From NCBI GenBank assembly GCA_944354035.1, contig CALVPS010000010.1:1-52987 (forward strand): a DNA stretch of 52,987 nucleotides, given 5' to 3'. Both the position numbers and the translations under genes were made by a program. Source of the stretch: an uncultured Clostridia bacterium. Lineage in GTDB: Bacteria > Bacillota > Clostridia > Christensenellales > Borkfalkiaceae. The stretch's first letter is position 1. Every line of letters begins with the position of its first letter. Under the pieces are notes generated by a model. It was not told the origin of the DNA, ran no database searches, and was given only the letters and a program-made list of their open reading frames with translations. Positions 27,097 through 34,834 of the stretch are shown in pieces.

Positions 27097-27125
27097 ATTA
27101 TACAGGAATTTTATAAAATTTCCAA
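27097..27125 (-). promoter_or_regulatory. Promoter of leaderless CPBP gene
   Basis: On the minus strand TTGGAA (27120-27125), a 17-bp spacer and TATAAT (27097-27102) are followed by AGCGTAT and the ATG. Confidence 0.78.
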
Positions 27126-27134
27126 ATAAAAACT

Positions 27135-27162
27135 TTGCTTTTTTGCGATTTTGTTCTATAAT
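27135..27162 (+). promoter_or_regulatory. Promoter of leaderless fumarase alpha gene
   Basis: TTGCTT (27135-27140), a 16-bp spacer and TATAAT (27157-27162) are followed by ACAGGAT and the ATG at 27170. The AGGA in this 7-nt gap is too near the ATG to act as a ribosome site. Confidence 0.68.
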
Positions 27163-27169
27163 ACAGGAT

Positions 27170-28006
27170 ATGAGAACTCTTTCTACACAACAGATCTCCG
27201 ACTGCGTATACCGTCTTGCGCGGCGTGCGGGGGTCACGCTCACGCCCGCCTGCCGCGCCGCATTGGGCCGCGCGGCCTCGCAGGAAGAGGGCGCGGCGCG
27301 CTTTGCGCTGGATACGCTGCTGCAGAACGAACAGACCGCCCGCAGCGAACAGATGCCCGTATGCCAGGATACGGGCATGGCGGTGGTGCTGATCGAACTG
27401 GGGCAGGAAGTATATCTTACGGGCACGCCGCTGGCAGACGCCGTAAACGACGGCGTCCGCCGGGCCTATGCAGACGGGTGCTTCCGCAAGAGCATCTGCG
27501 ACCCTCTGACCCGCGTCAACACGGGCGACAACACCCCGGCACACCTGCACGTCGAGCCGACTGCGGGCGCCCGCGTGCAAGTTACCTTTTTGCCGAAGGG
27601 CTTCGGCAGCGAAAACATGAGCCGCCTGTTCATGCTTACGCCGGCCGAAGGCCGCGCAGGCATTGTAAACGCCGTTGTAGAGGCGGTACGGGCCGCAGGC
27701 TCGCGCCCTTGCCCGCCCGTATACGTTGGCGTGGGGATCGGCGGCTGCTTCGATTCGTGCGCGCTGCTGGCCAAAAAGGCGCTGACGCGGGACGTGGGTA
27801 CCCGCCATCCGCGCGAGGACGTGGCTTCCATCGAGACGGAGGCGCTTGAAAAAATAAACGCCCTGGGCATCGGCGCACAGGGCTTCGGCGGGAAGGTCAC
27901 GGCGCTAGGCGTAGCCTGCGAGATCGCGCCCACCCACATTGCGGGGCTGCCCGTCGCCGTCAACATACAGTGCCACTGCATCCGCTGCGAAAAGGAGACG
28001 CTATGA
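27170..28006 (+). CDS. Fumarate hydratase / tartrate dehydratase alpha subunit (class I)
   Basis: This 278-residue subunit carries the oxygen-sensitive [4Fe-4S] cluster site. PVCQDTGMAVV, GGCFDSCALLAKKAL and NIQCHCIRC give the cluster cysteines and surrounding motifs of the N-terminal domain of class I fumarases. With the beta subunit it hydrates fumarate to malate, or dehydrates L-tartrate; sequence reading alone cannot choose. The ATG at 27170 is in the leaderless position after TATAAT. The beta gene overlaps as ATGA. Confidence 0.93.
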   Translation: MRTLSTQQISDCVYRLARRAGVTLTPACRAALGRAASQEEGAARFALDTLLQNEQTARSEQMPVCQDTGMAVVLIELGQEVYLTGTPLADAVNDGVRRAYADGCFRKSICDPLTRVNTGDNTPAHLHVEPTAGARVQVTFLPKGFGSENMSRLFMLTPAEGRAGIVNAVVEAVRAAGSRPCPPVYVGVGIGGCFDSCALLAKKALTRDVGTRHPREDVASIETEALEKINALGIGAQGFGGKVTALGVACEIAPTHIAGLPVAVNIQCHCIRCEKETL

Positions 28007-28527
28007 AAAAACTCACCCTTCCCCTTTCGGACCGCGAGACGCGCGCCCTGCGCGCGGGCGACGGCGTACTGCTTTCGGGGACCCTTTATACCGCGCGCGA
28101 CTGCGCGCACAGAAGACTGTTTGAACTGCTGGACGCGGGAGCGCCCCTCCCCCTTCCGCTGAACGAGGCGTATATCTATTACGCCGGCCCCTGCCCCGCC
28201 CCGGCGGGAAAGGCGTGCGGCAGCTGCGGGCCCACCACTGCGGCAAGAATGAACGCCTTTGCGCCCCGTCTGCTCGATCTGGGCCTGCGCGGCATGATCG
28301 GCAAGGGCGAAATGAGCGAGGAGACCCGCGCCGCACTGGTGCGCAACGGTCGCGTATACTTTGCGGCGATCGGCGGAGCGGGCGCCGCGTACGGCAGCGC
28401 CGTCAGGCGCATGGAACTTGTGGCCTTCCCCGATCTGCTGAGCGAGGCGATCTATAAAATGGAGGTGGAGGATTTCCCCGCCGTGGTGGCCATCGACGCC
28501 GCCGGCAACAGCGTATACGAGGCATAG
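28003..28527 (+). CDS. Fumarate hydratase / tartrate dehydratase beta subunit (class I)
   Basis: This 174-residue subunit corresponds to the C-terminal swivelling domain of class I fumarases: GDGVLLSGTLYTARDCAHRR, YYAGPCPAPAGKACGSCGPT, GMIGKGEMS and the VEDFPAVVAIDAAGNSVY end. AAGGAG lies 7 nt before the ATG, which overlaps the alpha stop as ATGA. Confidence 0.94.
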   Translation: MKKLTLPLSDRETRALRAGDGVLLSGTLYTARDCAHRRLFELLDAGAPLPLPLNEAYIYYAGPCPAPAGKACGSCGPTTAARMNAFAPRLLDLGLRGMIGKGEMSEETRAALVRNGRVYFAAIGGAGAAYGSAVRRMELVAFPDLLSEAIYKMEVEDFPAVVAIDAAGNSVYEA

Positions 28528-28567
28528 CAGAACGGAAGCTCCTTAAAAACGAACTTTGTACAAACCG

Positions 28568-28615
28568 GACGGGCCCGACGCCGAATGATGTAGGGCCCAT
28601 CCTTATTTTTCTTTT
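28568..28615 (+). terminator. Possible terminator of the fumarase genes
   Basis: GGACGGGCCC and GGGCCCATCC can pair (one mismatch) around a 16-nt loop and are followed by TTATTTTTCTTTTTT. Confidence 0.5.
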
Positions 28616-28692
28616 TTGGGCAGCGGAAGGCCGCCGTTTTGCCCGCCGCGCGCCCCGCACGGCATTTTTCCGCAGCACATATAGTAAAGATC

Positions 28693-28731
28693 CCCCACTA
28701 AAGTGGGGCTTTATTTTTCGCCCTAAAGGGC
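28693..28731 (+). terminator. Two hairpins, possible element end or terminator
   Basis: CCCCAC-TAAA-GTGGGG (28693-28708) is followed by CTTTATTTTT, then GCCC-TAAA-GGGC (28720-28731). They mark the left border of the AT-rich island and may serve as the right-end hairpins of the transposon remnant. Confidence 0.6.
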
Positions 28732-28761
28732 ACTGCCTACCGACAGGTGCTCAAGCGCCAT

Positions 28762-29091
28762 TCAAAGCTGTCTTCCGCATACAAGCAAGCCTTTTATTTT
28801 TTTCCGTCTATCTATCTTTATTGAATTTGATTTCAGCCATTTTTCAAACGGGTCATAATATTCCACCATACTGATTTGGTCTGAAATCAAATTCTCCTTT
28901 GCTTGGTCTTGAATATATTTTTGCACGACTTGCTTCCACCTACCGTCTTGATACAAGCGCGGCGCTACGCGTCGCAGCAAGCACACGCCATGGTGCCAAA
29001 CTTGCTTTTCAGTAAAACTTTTACAAAGAATAACTATTTGTTGTTGTGCAAGTTTTGAAAAAGAACATTCCATCATGCATAATAGATTCAA
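28762..29091 (-). pseudogene. IS200/IS605-type tnpA, 3' fragment
   Basis: The frame ends with VQKYIQDQAKENLISDQISM and EYYDPFEKW, which closely resembles the C-terminal helix of IS200-family TnpA (family pattern: I.EYI.NQ..ED...DQ.S..EY.DPF). Before it, VWHHGV matches the FWCRGYY region, but the catalytic Tyr context is lost and an RRVAPRLYQD stretch interrupts the family pattern. The first 20 residues do not fit. I read it as the decayed end of the gene whose start is at 31789. The assignment rests on recalled family patterns. Confidence 0.55.
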
Positions 29092-29183
29092 GGGGTTAAA
29101 TTATCCTTTGATTTGCAGAACCAAGCAGTCGGCGGTTATTTTACACGTTTGGCAAAAAATATAATTCCAAATTGCTATCCCCC

Positions 29184-30848
29184 CTACTTAAACTTAGTCA
29201 ATAAAGGGATTCCACGAATAACATCTTCCGCATCGTTCGGCAAATCACATCCACAATTTATCAAATTCTCAATTAGCTGCTTTTTTAAATTTGACGCAGA
29301 ATCTGGTAATATATTACCCCTTTTATCCGTTTGAATAATAATACGATTTATGCCATCAATATCAGAAAACAATCTTATATTATTTTCTGCAATCAATATT
29401 ACGTTTTTATCCATCCGGTGGGCAAACGAATAGCCAGCCTCAAAAACGACATTCAGCCTCGGTTGATTTGTAATCCGCGTTTCAAAAATGGCATTTTTGT
29501 CTGATGGAATTTGATACTGTTTGCGACATCTGCCTTCATCATCACCCGTCAACAATACAATGCTTACGGATGACTTATTAATGCCATCTTTAACCGCACT
29601 ATACGTCCCAGTAGTATCCGCATTCGAGTTATTATAAGTAATTACATCAAGCGAGAGTGCTTTAAGCATTGTAATAATCGCACTTTTAAACTCTGTATTC
29701 CTCCCATAAATTACAAAAACACTATTTTCACCACAACTATTACCTATGTTTAAAAATTCGTCAAGCCTTTGCGTTGCACTATGTATTGATAAACACATTA
29801 AAACTTGCGCTATTGCCCAAATCCATTCTCTCCCTTCATATGTAATAATCAAACGATTCGCCGACATCGAAAATGTTTTTGCTACCGCTTTCAAAAGACT
29901 TCCTTTGTAGGGCACATCGGTAGAATAACAATAATCAAGCGCAATTAATAACCATACAGACGTAAAGTAACAAAAATCACTTTGTGTGCCATTTTCTCTG
30001 GTATCTCTTGTATCTTTATATGGAACTATTGCCAAATCAACATCCAATTCATACATGGCTTTTTCTATTTTTTGATACAACTGTTTTACGTTATCATTTT
30101 GCTTTACACTCAAATCATACTTCATTATTTGTTTTAAAGCAATAAAACATATCGCCTCCTCAAAAAAAGTAATCCTTCCACTATCAACGCTATCATTCAG
30201 CAAGTCAATTATGTTATTTATTTTTTCAATTAGCCCAACAAACATTGCCTGTCCATTAGGTACGTTGCTTCTATATATGCAGAGATTAACGTAGGAAAGT
30301 AACGCATATGACGTTGCCATAATTTTAGATTGAGTTGAAGCGTACCTGAATCTATAATGATTCCACTCGCCTTTTTGACAATTAGAAATGAAGTTAAAAG
30401 CCTTTTCGAGTGCAGTACTAATTTCACTTGAATCCCTATTAAAAAATAATTCATATTCACTAAATGCCCACACGGCAAGCGCAGTAGAAACAATGTTGCC
30501 TGATGCAGTTACCACTTCAGATTCAGAAGTGGTCCAGCCACCTGTATTGCACTGATTATTTAATAAAAATTTAATTCCGCCATCAATACAATGAGAAACC
30601 TCGTTACATAATTTCCCATGAACAATAACATTACGGGCAAACAACAAACCTAATAAAACCTCACCAGTATTTAATACACTGCTTATATTTAAATTAGCCT
30701 CGCGTGCCCATCCAATAATTTCTTCAGTGCCATTGCTGGTCTCGATTTTCTTCCTGTTCGCCTCTTTTACTAAAGTTTCAACTAGATCCTCAAACAATTT
30801 AGTTTTTTCATACTGCAATAAATTGGTGTTTATAACTTCTTTAGCCAT
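29184..30848 (-). CDS. Helical-toroid-like protein with C-terminal TIR-like nucleotide-binding domain
   Basis: This 554-residue protein is AT-rich. Residues about 55-355 are helical with repeats such as CNTGGWTTSESEVVTASGNI followed by VSTALAVWAFSEY, like the alpha/alpha toroid of prenyltransferase/squalene-cyclase repeats. Residues about 375-535 match the predicted nucleotide-binding TIR-like domain (PF10137 type): SVFVIYGRNTEFKSAI, VSIVLLTGDDEG, RLNVVFEAGYSFAHRMDKN with candidate catalytic Glu470, and LFSDIDGINRIIIQTD. Such domains are NAD-degrading effectors in some CBASS-like systems. The start at 30848 has GGTGAG 5 nt upstream and overlaps the TrpF stop by 8 nt. A defence effector is the likeliest role, by inference. 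Confidence 0.75.
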   Translation of the reverse strand: MAKEVINTNLLQYEKTKLFEDLVETLVKEANRKKIETSNGTEEIIGWAREANLNISSVLNTGEVLLGLLFARNVIVHGKLCNEVSHCIDGGIKFLLNNQCNTGGWTTSESEVVTASGNIVSTALAVWAFSEYELFFNRDSSEISTALEKAFNFISNCQKGEWNHYRFRYASTQSKIMATSYALLSYVNLCIYRSNVPNGQAMFVGLIEKINNIIDLLNDSVDSGRITFFEEAICFIALKQIMKYDLSVKQNDNVKQLYQKIEKAMYELDVDLAIVPYKDTRDTRENGTQSDFCYFTSVWLLIALDYCYSTDVPYKGSLLKAVAKTFSMSANRLIITYEGREWIWAIAQVLMCLSIHSATQRLDEFLNIGNSCGENSVFVIYGRNTEFKSAIITMLKALSLDVITYNNSNADTTGTYSAVKDGINKSSVSIVLLTGDDEGRCRKQYQIPSDKNAIFETRITNQPRLNVVFEAGYSFAHRMDKNVILIAENNIRLFSDIDGINRIIIQTDKRGNILPDSASNLKKQLIENLINCGCDLPNDAEDVIRGIPLLTKFK

Positions 30849-31494
30849 CGCACTCACCCTTTGCCAATCTTATAAACTTTGTCATTTTCGTTAAATCTTT
30901 TGCTCCATCAACCTCTACACCGGAATTCACGTCCACACCATAAGGTTTGACCTTATAAATGGCTTGAACCACATTATCTGGAGTTAATCCGCCAGCTAAA
31001 AATACATGCTTTCTTACTGAAGATACAATTTCACGGCTGATATTCCAATCGTGAATCTTTCCCGTACCACCCAGCCGGTCGGATGTTCGTGAATCAAGCA
31101 GCAAAGCATCAACATGTTCTTCAAACATCAGCGCCATATCTAGGCTGCGCTTTTTATTTTCAACATGCACTGCTTTAATAATATACCCATTAGGGAAAGC
31201 ATCTCTTATTTCTTTTATTCCATCAACAGTGATACTGTCATGTATTTGCACAGCATTAACACCTATCTCGCGCATAGTTGTTATTATTTCTTTTGCTACC
31301 TGTAAATGCGTTACCGCAATAGGTATGCTATTCCGAAAATCACTTTCTTCAATTATTTTCTTTGCCTCTTCGTTGGTTAATTTATCCTCCGCAACATGAG
31401 TAATACCAACTAAGAAGCCCAAATAGTCCGCCCCCAATTCTATTGCCATTTTTGCATACTCAACTTTATTTATTCCGCAAAATTTTACAACCAT
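30841..31494 (-). CDS. TrpF-like (beta/alpha)8 protein, orphan
   Basis: This 217-residue protein has the phosphoribosylanthranilate isomerase pattern: VVKFCGINKVEYAKMAIELG, NAVQIHD, DALLLDSRTSDRLGGTGKIH, VFLAGGLTPDNVVQAI and GVDVNSGVEVDGAKDLTKM. The usual catalytic Cys (KFCG) and Asp (LLLDS) are present. No other trp gene is near; instead it overlaps the TIR-like effector gene by 8 nt and shares its AT-rich composition. It could be a true TrpF, or a related barrel acting on a ribosyl-phosphate compound linked to the effector. GGAG lies 8 nt before the ATG. Confidence 0.85.
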   Translation of the reverse strand: MVVKFCGINKVEYAKMAIELGADYLGFLVGITHVAEDKLTNEEAKKIIEESDFRNSIPIAVTHLQVAKEIITTMREIGVNAVQIHDSITVDGIKEIRDAFPNGYIIKAVHVENKKRSLDMALMFEEHVDALLLDSRTSDRLGGTGKIHDWNISREIVSSVRKHVFLAGGLTPDNVVQAIYKVKPYGVDVNSGVEVDGAKDLTKMTKFIRLAKGECDG

Positions 31495-31560
31495 TGCAAA
31501 TCTCCATTTCTAATTAACTTGTGATAAAATTTTCTCCATTTACTATTTGTAACTGTATGT

Positions 31561-31589
31561 ATTATAGCACAAAGTATTAAAAATAACAA
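31561..31589 (-). promoter_or_regulatory. Promoter of the TrpF/TIR-like operon
   Basis: On the minus strand TTGTTA (31584-31589) and TATAAT (31561-31566) are separated by 17 bp; the leader is about 60 nt. Confidence 0.75.
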
Positions 31590-31711
31590 TATAATGTAAT
31601 TGATAAAATAAAAGTAGAAGACAAGAACCAAGAGGGACTTTTACAATCTCTCTTATTGCGCTCAATGCCATCCTAAACATAACAATTAGAAGTGTCAATA
31701 AAGATATGTGA

Positions 31712-31789
31712 CTGTGTAAACACAATATGATATTGACATTTCGACCGTGTACGTGCTAAACTGTGCGTACCGTTATTTTGGTTTCTCAA
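31712..31789 (-). pseudogene. IS200/IS605-type tnpA, 5' fragment
   Basis: A GGAGG site is followed after 7 nt by TTG and 26 codons reading MRNQNNGTHSLARTRSKCQY then HIVFTQ. SLAxTxxxCxYHIVF is the hallmark start of IS200-type TnpA. The similarity then stops within one codon, where the HUH-containing part should follow. The AT-rich cargo begins just downstream. Confidence 0.75.
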
Positions 31790-31897
31790 GTAACGTCCTC
31801 CTTTGTTCTTAACTTGTATGCGGTTGCCAGCCACATACAGTTTAGCACAAAAGAGCATTTTTGTATACCCACGAAAACTTGAAGCTAAAGCTTATTC

Positions 31898-31914
31898 CAC
31901 CTGCATAGCAGGTG
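31898..31914 (-). repeat. Possible left-end hairpin of the IS200-type element
   Basis: CACCTGC-ATA-GCAGGTG is a 7-bp stem with a 3-nt loop about 110 nt upstream of the tnpA start, the place expected for a left-end subterminal hairpin. Its form resembles the hairpins at 118-136 and 738-752. Confidence 0.5.
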
Positions 31915-31920
31915 ATTGTC

Positions 31921-31955
31921 AAAGCACTCGTTATTTCACAACGAGTGCTTTTCCG
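31921..31955. terminator. Terminator-like hairpin at island border
   Basis: AAAGCACTCGTT-ATTTCAC-AACGAGTGCTTT is a perfect 12-bp stem with T-rich 3' flank on the plus strand and A/T on the other. It may be part of the mobile element or a bidirectional terminator. Confidence 0.7.
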
Positions 31956-31963
31956 TGCAACAC

Positions 31964-31998
31964 AAAACCGCCGCCCGCATACCTGCGGGCGGCGGCGT
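31964..31998 (-). terminator. Terminator of acpP
   Basis: CCGCCGCCCGCA (31968-31979) pairs perfectly with TGCGGGCGGCGG (31984-31995) around a 4-nt loop; the minus strand continues with TTTTGTG. Confidence 0.8.
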
Positions 31999-32016
31999 TT
32001 ACCGAACATACGGCGA

Positions 32017-32244
32017 TCATTTTTGCAGTTTTTCCATCATATTTACGATATCCTGCACCGTCTTTACATTTTCCACCTCGCCCTCGGGCAGCGTGATGCC
32101 GTACTCGTCCTCGAGCGCCATCATCAATTCCACCACGTCAAGCGAATCCGCACCCAAATCTTTTACCACCTCGGATTCCGGGGTGATCGTATCGGCAGAA
32201 ATATTCAGCTGCTCGGCGAGCATGCTGCGCACTTTTTCGTACAT
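32017..32244 (-). CDS. acpP: Acyl carrier protein
   Basis: This 75-residue carrier holds fatty-acyl chains on a phosphopantetheine arm attached to the Ser in LGADSLDVVELMM. The length and acidic helices are typical. The ATG at 32244 has GGAGG 6 nt upstream. In the same frame, ATG 32283 would add MYSRFARVERRVN; that codon lies 8 nt after the -10 box and could be used as a leaderless start (see findings). It is transcribed alone; no fab genes adjoin. Confidence 0.94.
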   Translation of the reverse strand: MYEKVRSMLAEQLNISADTITPESEVVKDLGADSLDVVELMMALEDEYGITLPEGEVENVKTVQDIVNMMEKLQK

Positions 32245-32291
32245 GTTTACCCTCCGTTCGACCCGCGCAAAGCGGGAATACATTTTTTCAT

Positions 32292-32320
32292 ATTTTACTC
32301 CTTTCCGTGCGCTTTGTCAA
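32292..32320 (-). promoter_or_regulatory. Promoter of acpP
   Basis: On the minus strand TTGACA (32315-32320) and TAAAAT (32292-32297) are separated by 17 bp. The leader contains a small CCCGC-TTTGC-GCGGG hairpin. Confidence 0.82.
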
Positions 32321-32348
32321 TGCTTTTTTGTCGATAGGGCGCGAAAAG

Positions 32349-33044
32349 TCACCCGCGGGGTGCGGTTTTTTCCCGTTTTAATGCCAAAAGCGCCGCCTTT
32401 TGCAAGGCGCCGATGCGATAACTTTCACAGGCCTTACGGATGGCCGCACGATACAGCGGCGCGGGCAGCGCTGCGCGCCGCAAAAAAGCCGACCCTTCGT
32501 CGTAAAATTTTACCAACACTTCCGCCAACAACCAGGCGGCGCCCATCACGGTATAATAGGGTGCGTCGGCGGGCAGCGCCCCGAGGCACGCAAAGACGAA
32601 CGAAAGATATTCGCGGTCGATATAAAAGTGCAGCAGCGTGGTATAGACAAACCGCGCAACGAACTCCCTGCCGTCCGCCAGATACCTTTGCAAAAACGGA
32701 ACAAACGCCGCCCGCGCGCCGCGAACGCAGCCGGGCACGAACGCGTCGCACACGGCCCAATTGTTCAGCGTCTCCACCAAGCCGTCCGCCACGGGGCAAA
32801 ACTGCTCCCACGTCAGGCGCGAAGCGACGAGACGCTTCAACAAGGCGACTTCGTATACGTCGTCCGGGAAAGAGAGCAGCGTATGCCACTCCGCGTCCAG
32901 CGACTTTGCCATGCGCCGCAGCACGGGCATGCGGACGCCGACGACGGCGACCGCCTCGCATTTTAACAGCCTTTTATGAAAGGCGCGATACCCCTCGTCC
33001 GCATGGGCGCACAGCGCCTCCTTTAACCCTTCGTAACAGAGCAT
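32349..33044 (-). CDS. DNA alkylation repair protein (AlkD-like HEAT repeats)
   Basis: This 231-residue all-helical protein resembles the AlkD/AlkC family: DEGYRAFHKRLLKCEAVAVVGVR-type N-terminus, MPVLRRMAKSL, TLNNWAVCDAF and FVYTTLLHFYIDREY, then AAWLLAEVLVKFYDEG. Members excise alkylated bases through stacked helical repeats. The ATG at 33044 has GAGGGGG upstream; it lies 22 nt inside the end of the glycosylase gene. The long reading frame to 33314 is the antisense-like extension and is not supported. It is the last gene of the uvrC operon. Confidence 0.85.
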   Translation of the reverse strand: MLCYEGLKEALCAHADEGYRAFHKRLLKCEAVAVVGVRMPVLRRMAKSLDAEWHTLLSFPDDVYEVALLKRLVASRLTWEQFCPVADGLVETLNNWAVCDAFVPGCVRGARAAFVPFLQRYLADGREFVARFVYTTLLHFYIDREYLSFVFACLGALPADAPYYTVMGAAWLLAEVLVKFYDEGSAFLRRAALPAPLYRAAIRKACESYRIGALQKAALLALKREKTAPRG

Positions 33045-33532
33045 GGCTCCCCCTCGCACAGATACAGGCGCAGCGCCTCGTGCCAGGCCCCGGCGCAAAA
33101 ACGTGGATTGGCGGACGACGTAGAGGGCAACAGGACGACCGGAACGGGCAGCGCGGCATAGCGCCCCCGCAGCAGCGTATAGGCCGTCTTTCCGTTGCAC
33201 AGGACCGCCCGCACGGCGCTTTGACGAAGCAGCGCGGGGACGTCGGCGATCTCGGCATAGCGGATGGAGGCATCGGCCGAGCCCGCGATCTCGCACGAGA
33301 CGACGGTATCCCACAGCGCGATCGCCCTGCGCCGCAAAAACGCCGTCTTATCTTCGATCGAAACGGGCGCCGCCTCGCCGAAAAATCCGCTCACCGTGTG
33401 CCAAAAGCGGTTGCGCGGATTGCCGTAATAAAAGCCCTCTGCACGGCTCGCCACCGAGGGGAAACTCCCCATGATCAACACGCGGCTGTCGGGAAAAACG
33501 ACCGGGCCGAATCCCGTCACGCGCGCGTTCAT
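33023..33532 (-). CDS. DNA-deoxyinosine glycosylase (uracil-DNA glycosylase superfamily)
   Basis: This 169-residue protein has VLIMGSFPSVASRAEGFYYG then NPRNRFW near the N-terminus and the C-terminal LLPSTSSANPRF loop, which match the hypoxanthine/deoxyinosine glycosylase branch of the superfamily. It removes deaminated adenine from DNA. The start overlaps the M16 gene stop as ATGA. The alkylation-repair gene follows with overlap, giving a small base-repair module. Confidence 0.88.
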   Translation of the reverse strand: MNARVTGFGPVVFPDSRVLIMGSFPSVASRAEGFYYGNPRNRFWHTVSGFFGEAAPVSIEDKTAFLRRRAIALWDTVVSCEIAGSADASIRYAEIADVPALLRQSAVRAVLCNGKTAYTLLRGRYAALPVPVVLLPSTSSANPRFCAGAWHEALRLYLCEGEPCSVTKG

Positions 33533-34767
33533 AGGCGGATCGCCTGCTTCAGGTTGCCCACCGAGGCAACGGCCGCGCGCGAAAAGTCGAAGCTTTGCGC
33601 CACGGCGGCGCAGACCTCCTCCCGCGTGAGCGCGGCGATCTCCGCCATGCGCCTTTCAAAGTCGTATACGGCGCCGTTGTACAGCATCTCCTTGCCGTAT
33701 AGCAGCATCTGCGACGAAGTATTCTCCTGCGAAAAAATGCTGCCGGATTTTACCTGTTCGCGGCCGCGCAAAAACTCCTCCTGCGTAACGCCCTCCCGCA
33801 GGAAGGTACGGATCACGTCGCACACGGCGGCGACTGCCTTTTGCGCCTTGGACGGATTGACGCCCGCGTACACGGTGAGCAGACCCGTCTCGGCATAATG
33901 CGTCGGATAGGAGTACACCGAATAGGCAAGCCCCAGTTCTTCGCGCACCCGCTTGAACAGCCGCGAGCTCATGCCGCCGCCCAGCACGGCGTTCATCACC
34001 TGCACGGCGGGGCGCATGGCGTCCTCGCGCCGCACACAGGGAAACCCTATGGCAAAATGCGCCTGCTCAATGGGTTTTTTACGCGAGAGCGTCTCCCCCT
34101 TCCACATCACGTTTTTTTCGCGGACGGAAAACCGGCCGCGCTCCATGGCACCAAAATAGCGCTCGGTCAGCGCCTCCGCCTGCGCGGGATCGATGTTGCC
34201 CGCAAACGAAACGACGATGTTTTCGGGGCAATAGCGCTCGCGCCGATAGGCAAACAGCTCCTCGCGCGAAAAGCGCTTTACGTTTTCGGCGGGTCCTAAA
34301 ATATTACGGCCGTAATTTTCGCCGCCATAGGCGGCGCGGGCCAGAAGATCGAGGCAGAGGTCTTCGGGCGAGTCCTCGTCCATATGGATCTCCTCGAGCA
34401 CCACGCCCTTTTCACGCGCCATCTCCGTCTCCGGGAAATCGGCGTTTAAAAACAGGTCGGCCAGCAGGGCAAACGCTTCGGCCGCATGGTCACTGGTCGC
34501 CTTGGAATAAAAACAGGTGAGATCTTTCCCCGTAAAGGCGTTCACCTGCGCGCCGATCGCGTCGAACGCGTCGGAAATTTCAAACGCCGTGCGGGAGGGC
34601 GTCCCCTTGAACAGCATGTGCTCGATAAAGTGCGAAATACCGTCCTCCGCGTCCGATTCGAACGCGGCGCCCGTGCCCACCAGCACCCCCATGGAGACGG
34701 ACAACAGCCCCTCCATGCGCTTTACGATAAGTTTTACGCCGTTCGGCAAAGTTTTGGATGCGATCAT
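33529..34767 (-). CDS. M16-family zinc peptidase (MlpA/YmxG-like)
   Basis: This 412-residue peptidase has the inverted zinc motif HFIEH near residue 50 and the third ligand Glu in EKGVVLEEIHMDED. GLAYSVYSYPTHYAETGLL and GGGMSSRLFKRVREEL are typical of the C-terminal half. The ATG at 34767 (MIASKTLPNG) has GAGGAA upstream. Its neighbour is a YlxY-like deacetylase, the same pair found next to each other in Bacillus, which supports the assignment. Confidence 0.92.
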   Translation of the reverse strand: MIASKTLPNGVKLIVKRMEGLLSVSMGVLVGTGAAFESDAEDGISHFIEHMLFKGTPSRTAFEISDAFDAIGAQVNAFTGKDLTCFYSKATSDHAAEAFALLADLFLNADFPETEMAREKGVVLEEIHMDEDSPEDLCLDLLARAAYGGENYGRNILGPAENVKRFSREELFAYRRERYCPENIVVSFAGNIDPAQAEALTERYFGAMERGRFSVREKNVMWKGETLSRKKPIEQAHFAIGFPCVRREDAMRPAVQVMNAVLGGGMSSRLFKRVREELGLAYSVYSYPTHYAETGLLTVYAGVNPSKAQKAVAAVCDVIRTFLREGVTQEEFLRGREQVKSGSIFSQENTSSQMLLYGKEMLYNGAVYDFERRMAEIAALTREEVCAAVAQSFDFSRAAVASVGNLKQAIRL

Positions 34768-34834
34768 GATATATTTCCTCTGTCTGTTTGATATCGTTGT
34801 CCTGCACGCGGCCGTTGTCCTGCGGGCGGACGGC

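Larger units (their letters stand above)
28690..31955 (-). mobile_element. AT-rich island, apparently within a broken IS200/IS605-type element
   Basis: Base composition falls sharply between about 28780 and 31960 compared with both flanks. At the right end, minus-strand 31712-31789 encodes the start of an IS200-type TnpA; at the left end, 28762-29091 encodes what looks like its C-terminus, in the same orientation. Hairpins that could be transposon ends lie at 31898-31914 (CACCTGC-ATA-GCAGGTG), 28693-28708 and 28720-28731. Between the two tnpA pieces sits the two-gene TrpF/TIR-like operon. Whether the cargo inserted into tnpA or replaced its middle is not resolved, and exact ends are not established. 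Confidence 0.6.

Noticed and set aside
27068..27169. Upstream extension of fumarase alpha
   Set aside because: It covers the promoter region and the divergent CPBP start; family similarity begins at MRTLSTQQ.
33045..33314. Longer start for the AlkD-like gene
   Set aside because: The extra residues are basic nonsense overlapping the glycosylase gene in another frame; ATG 33044 has a good ribosome site and fits the family start.
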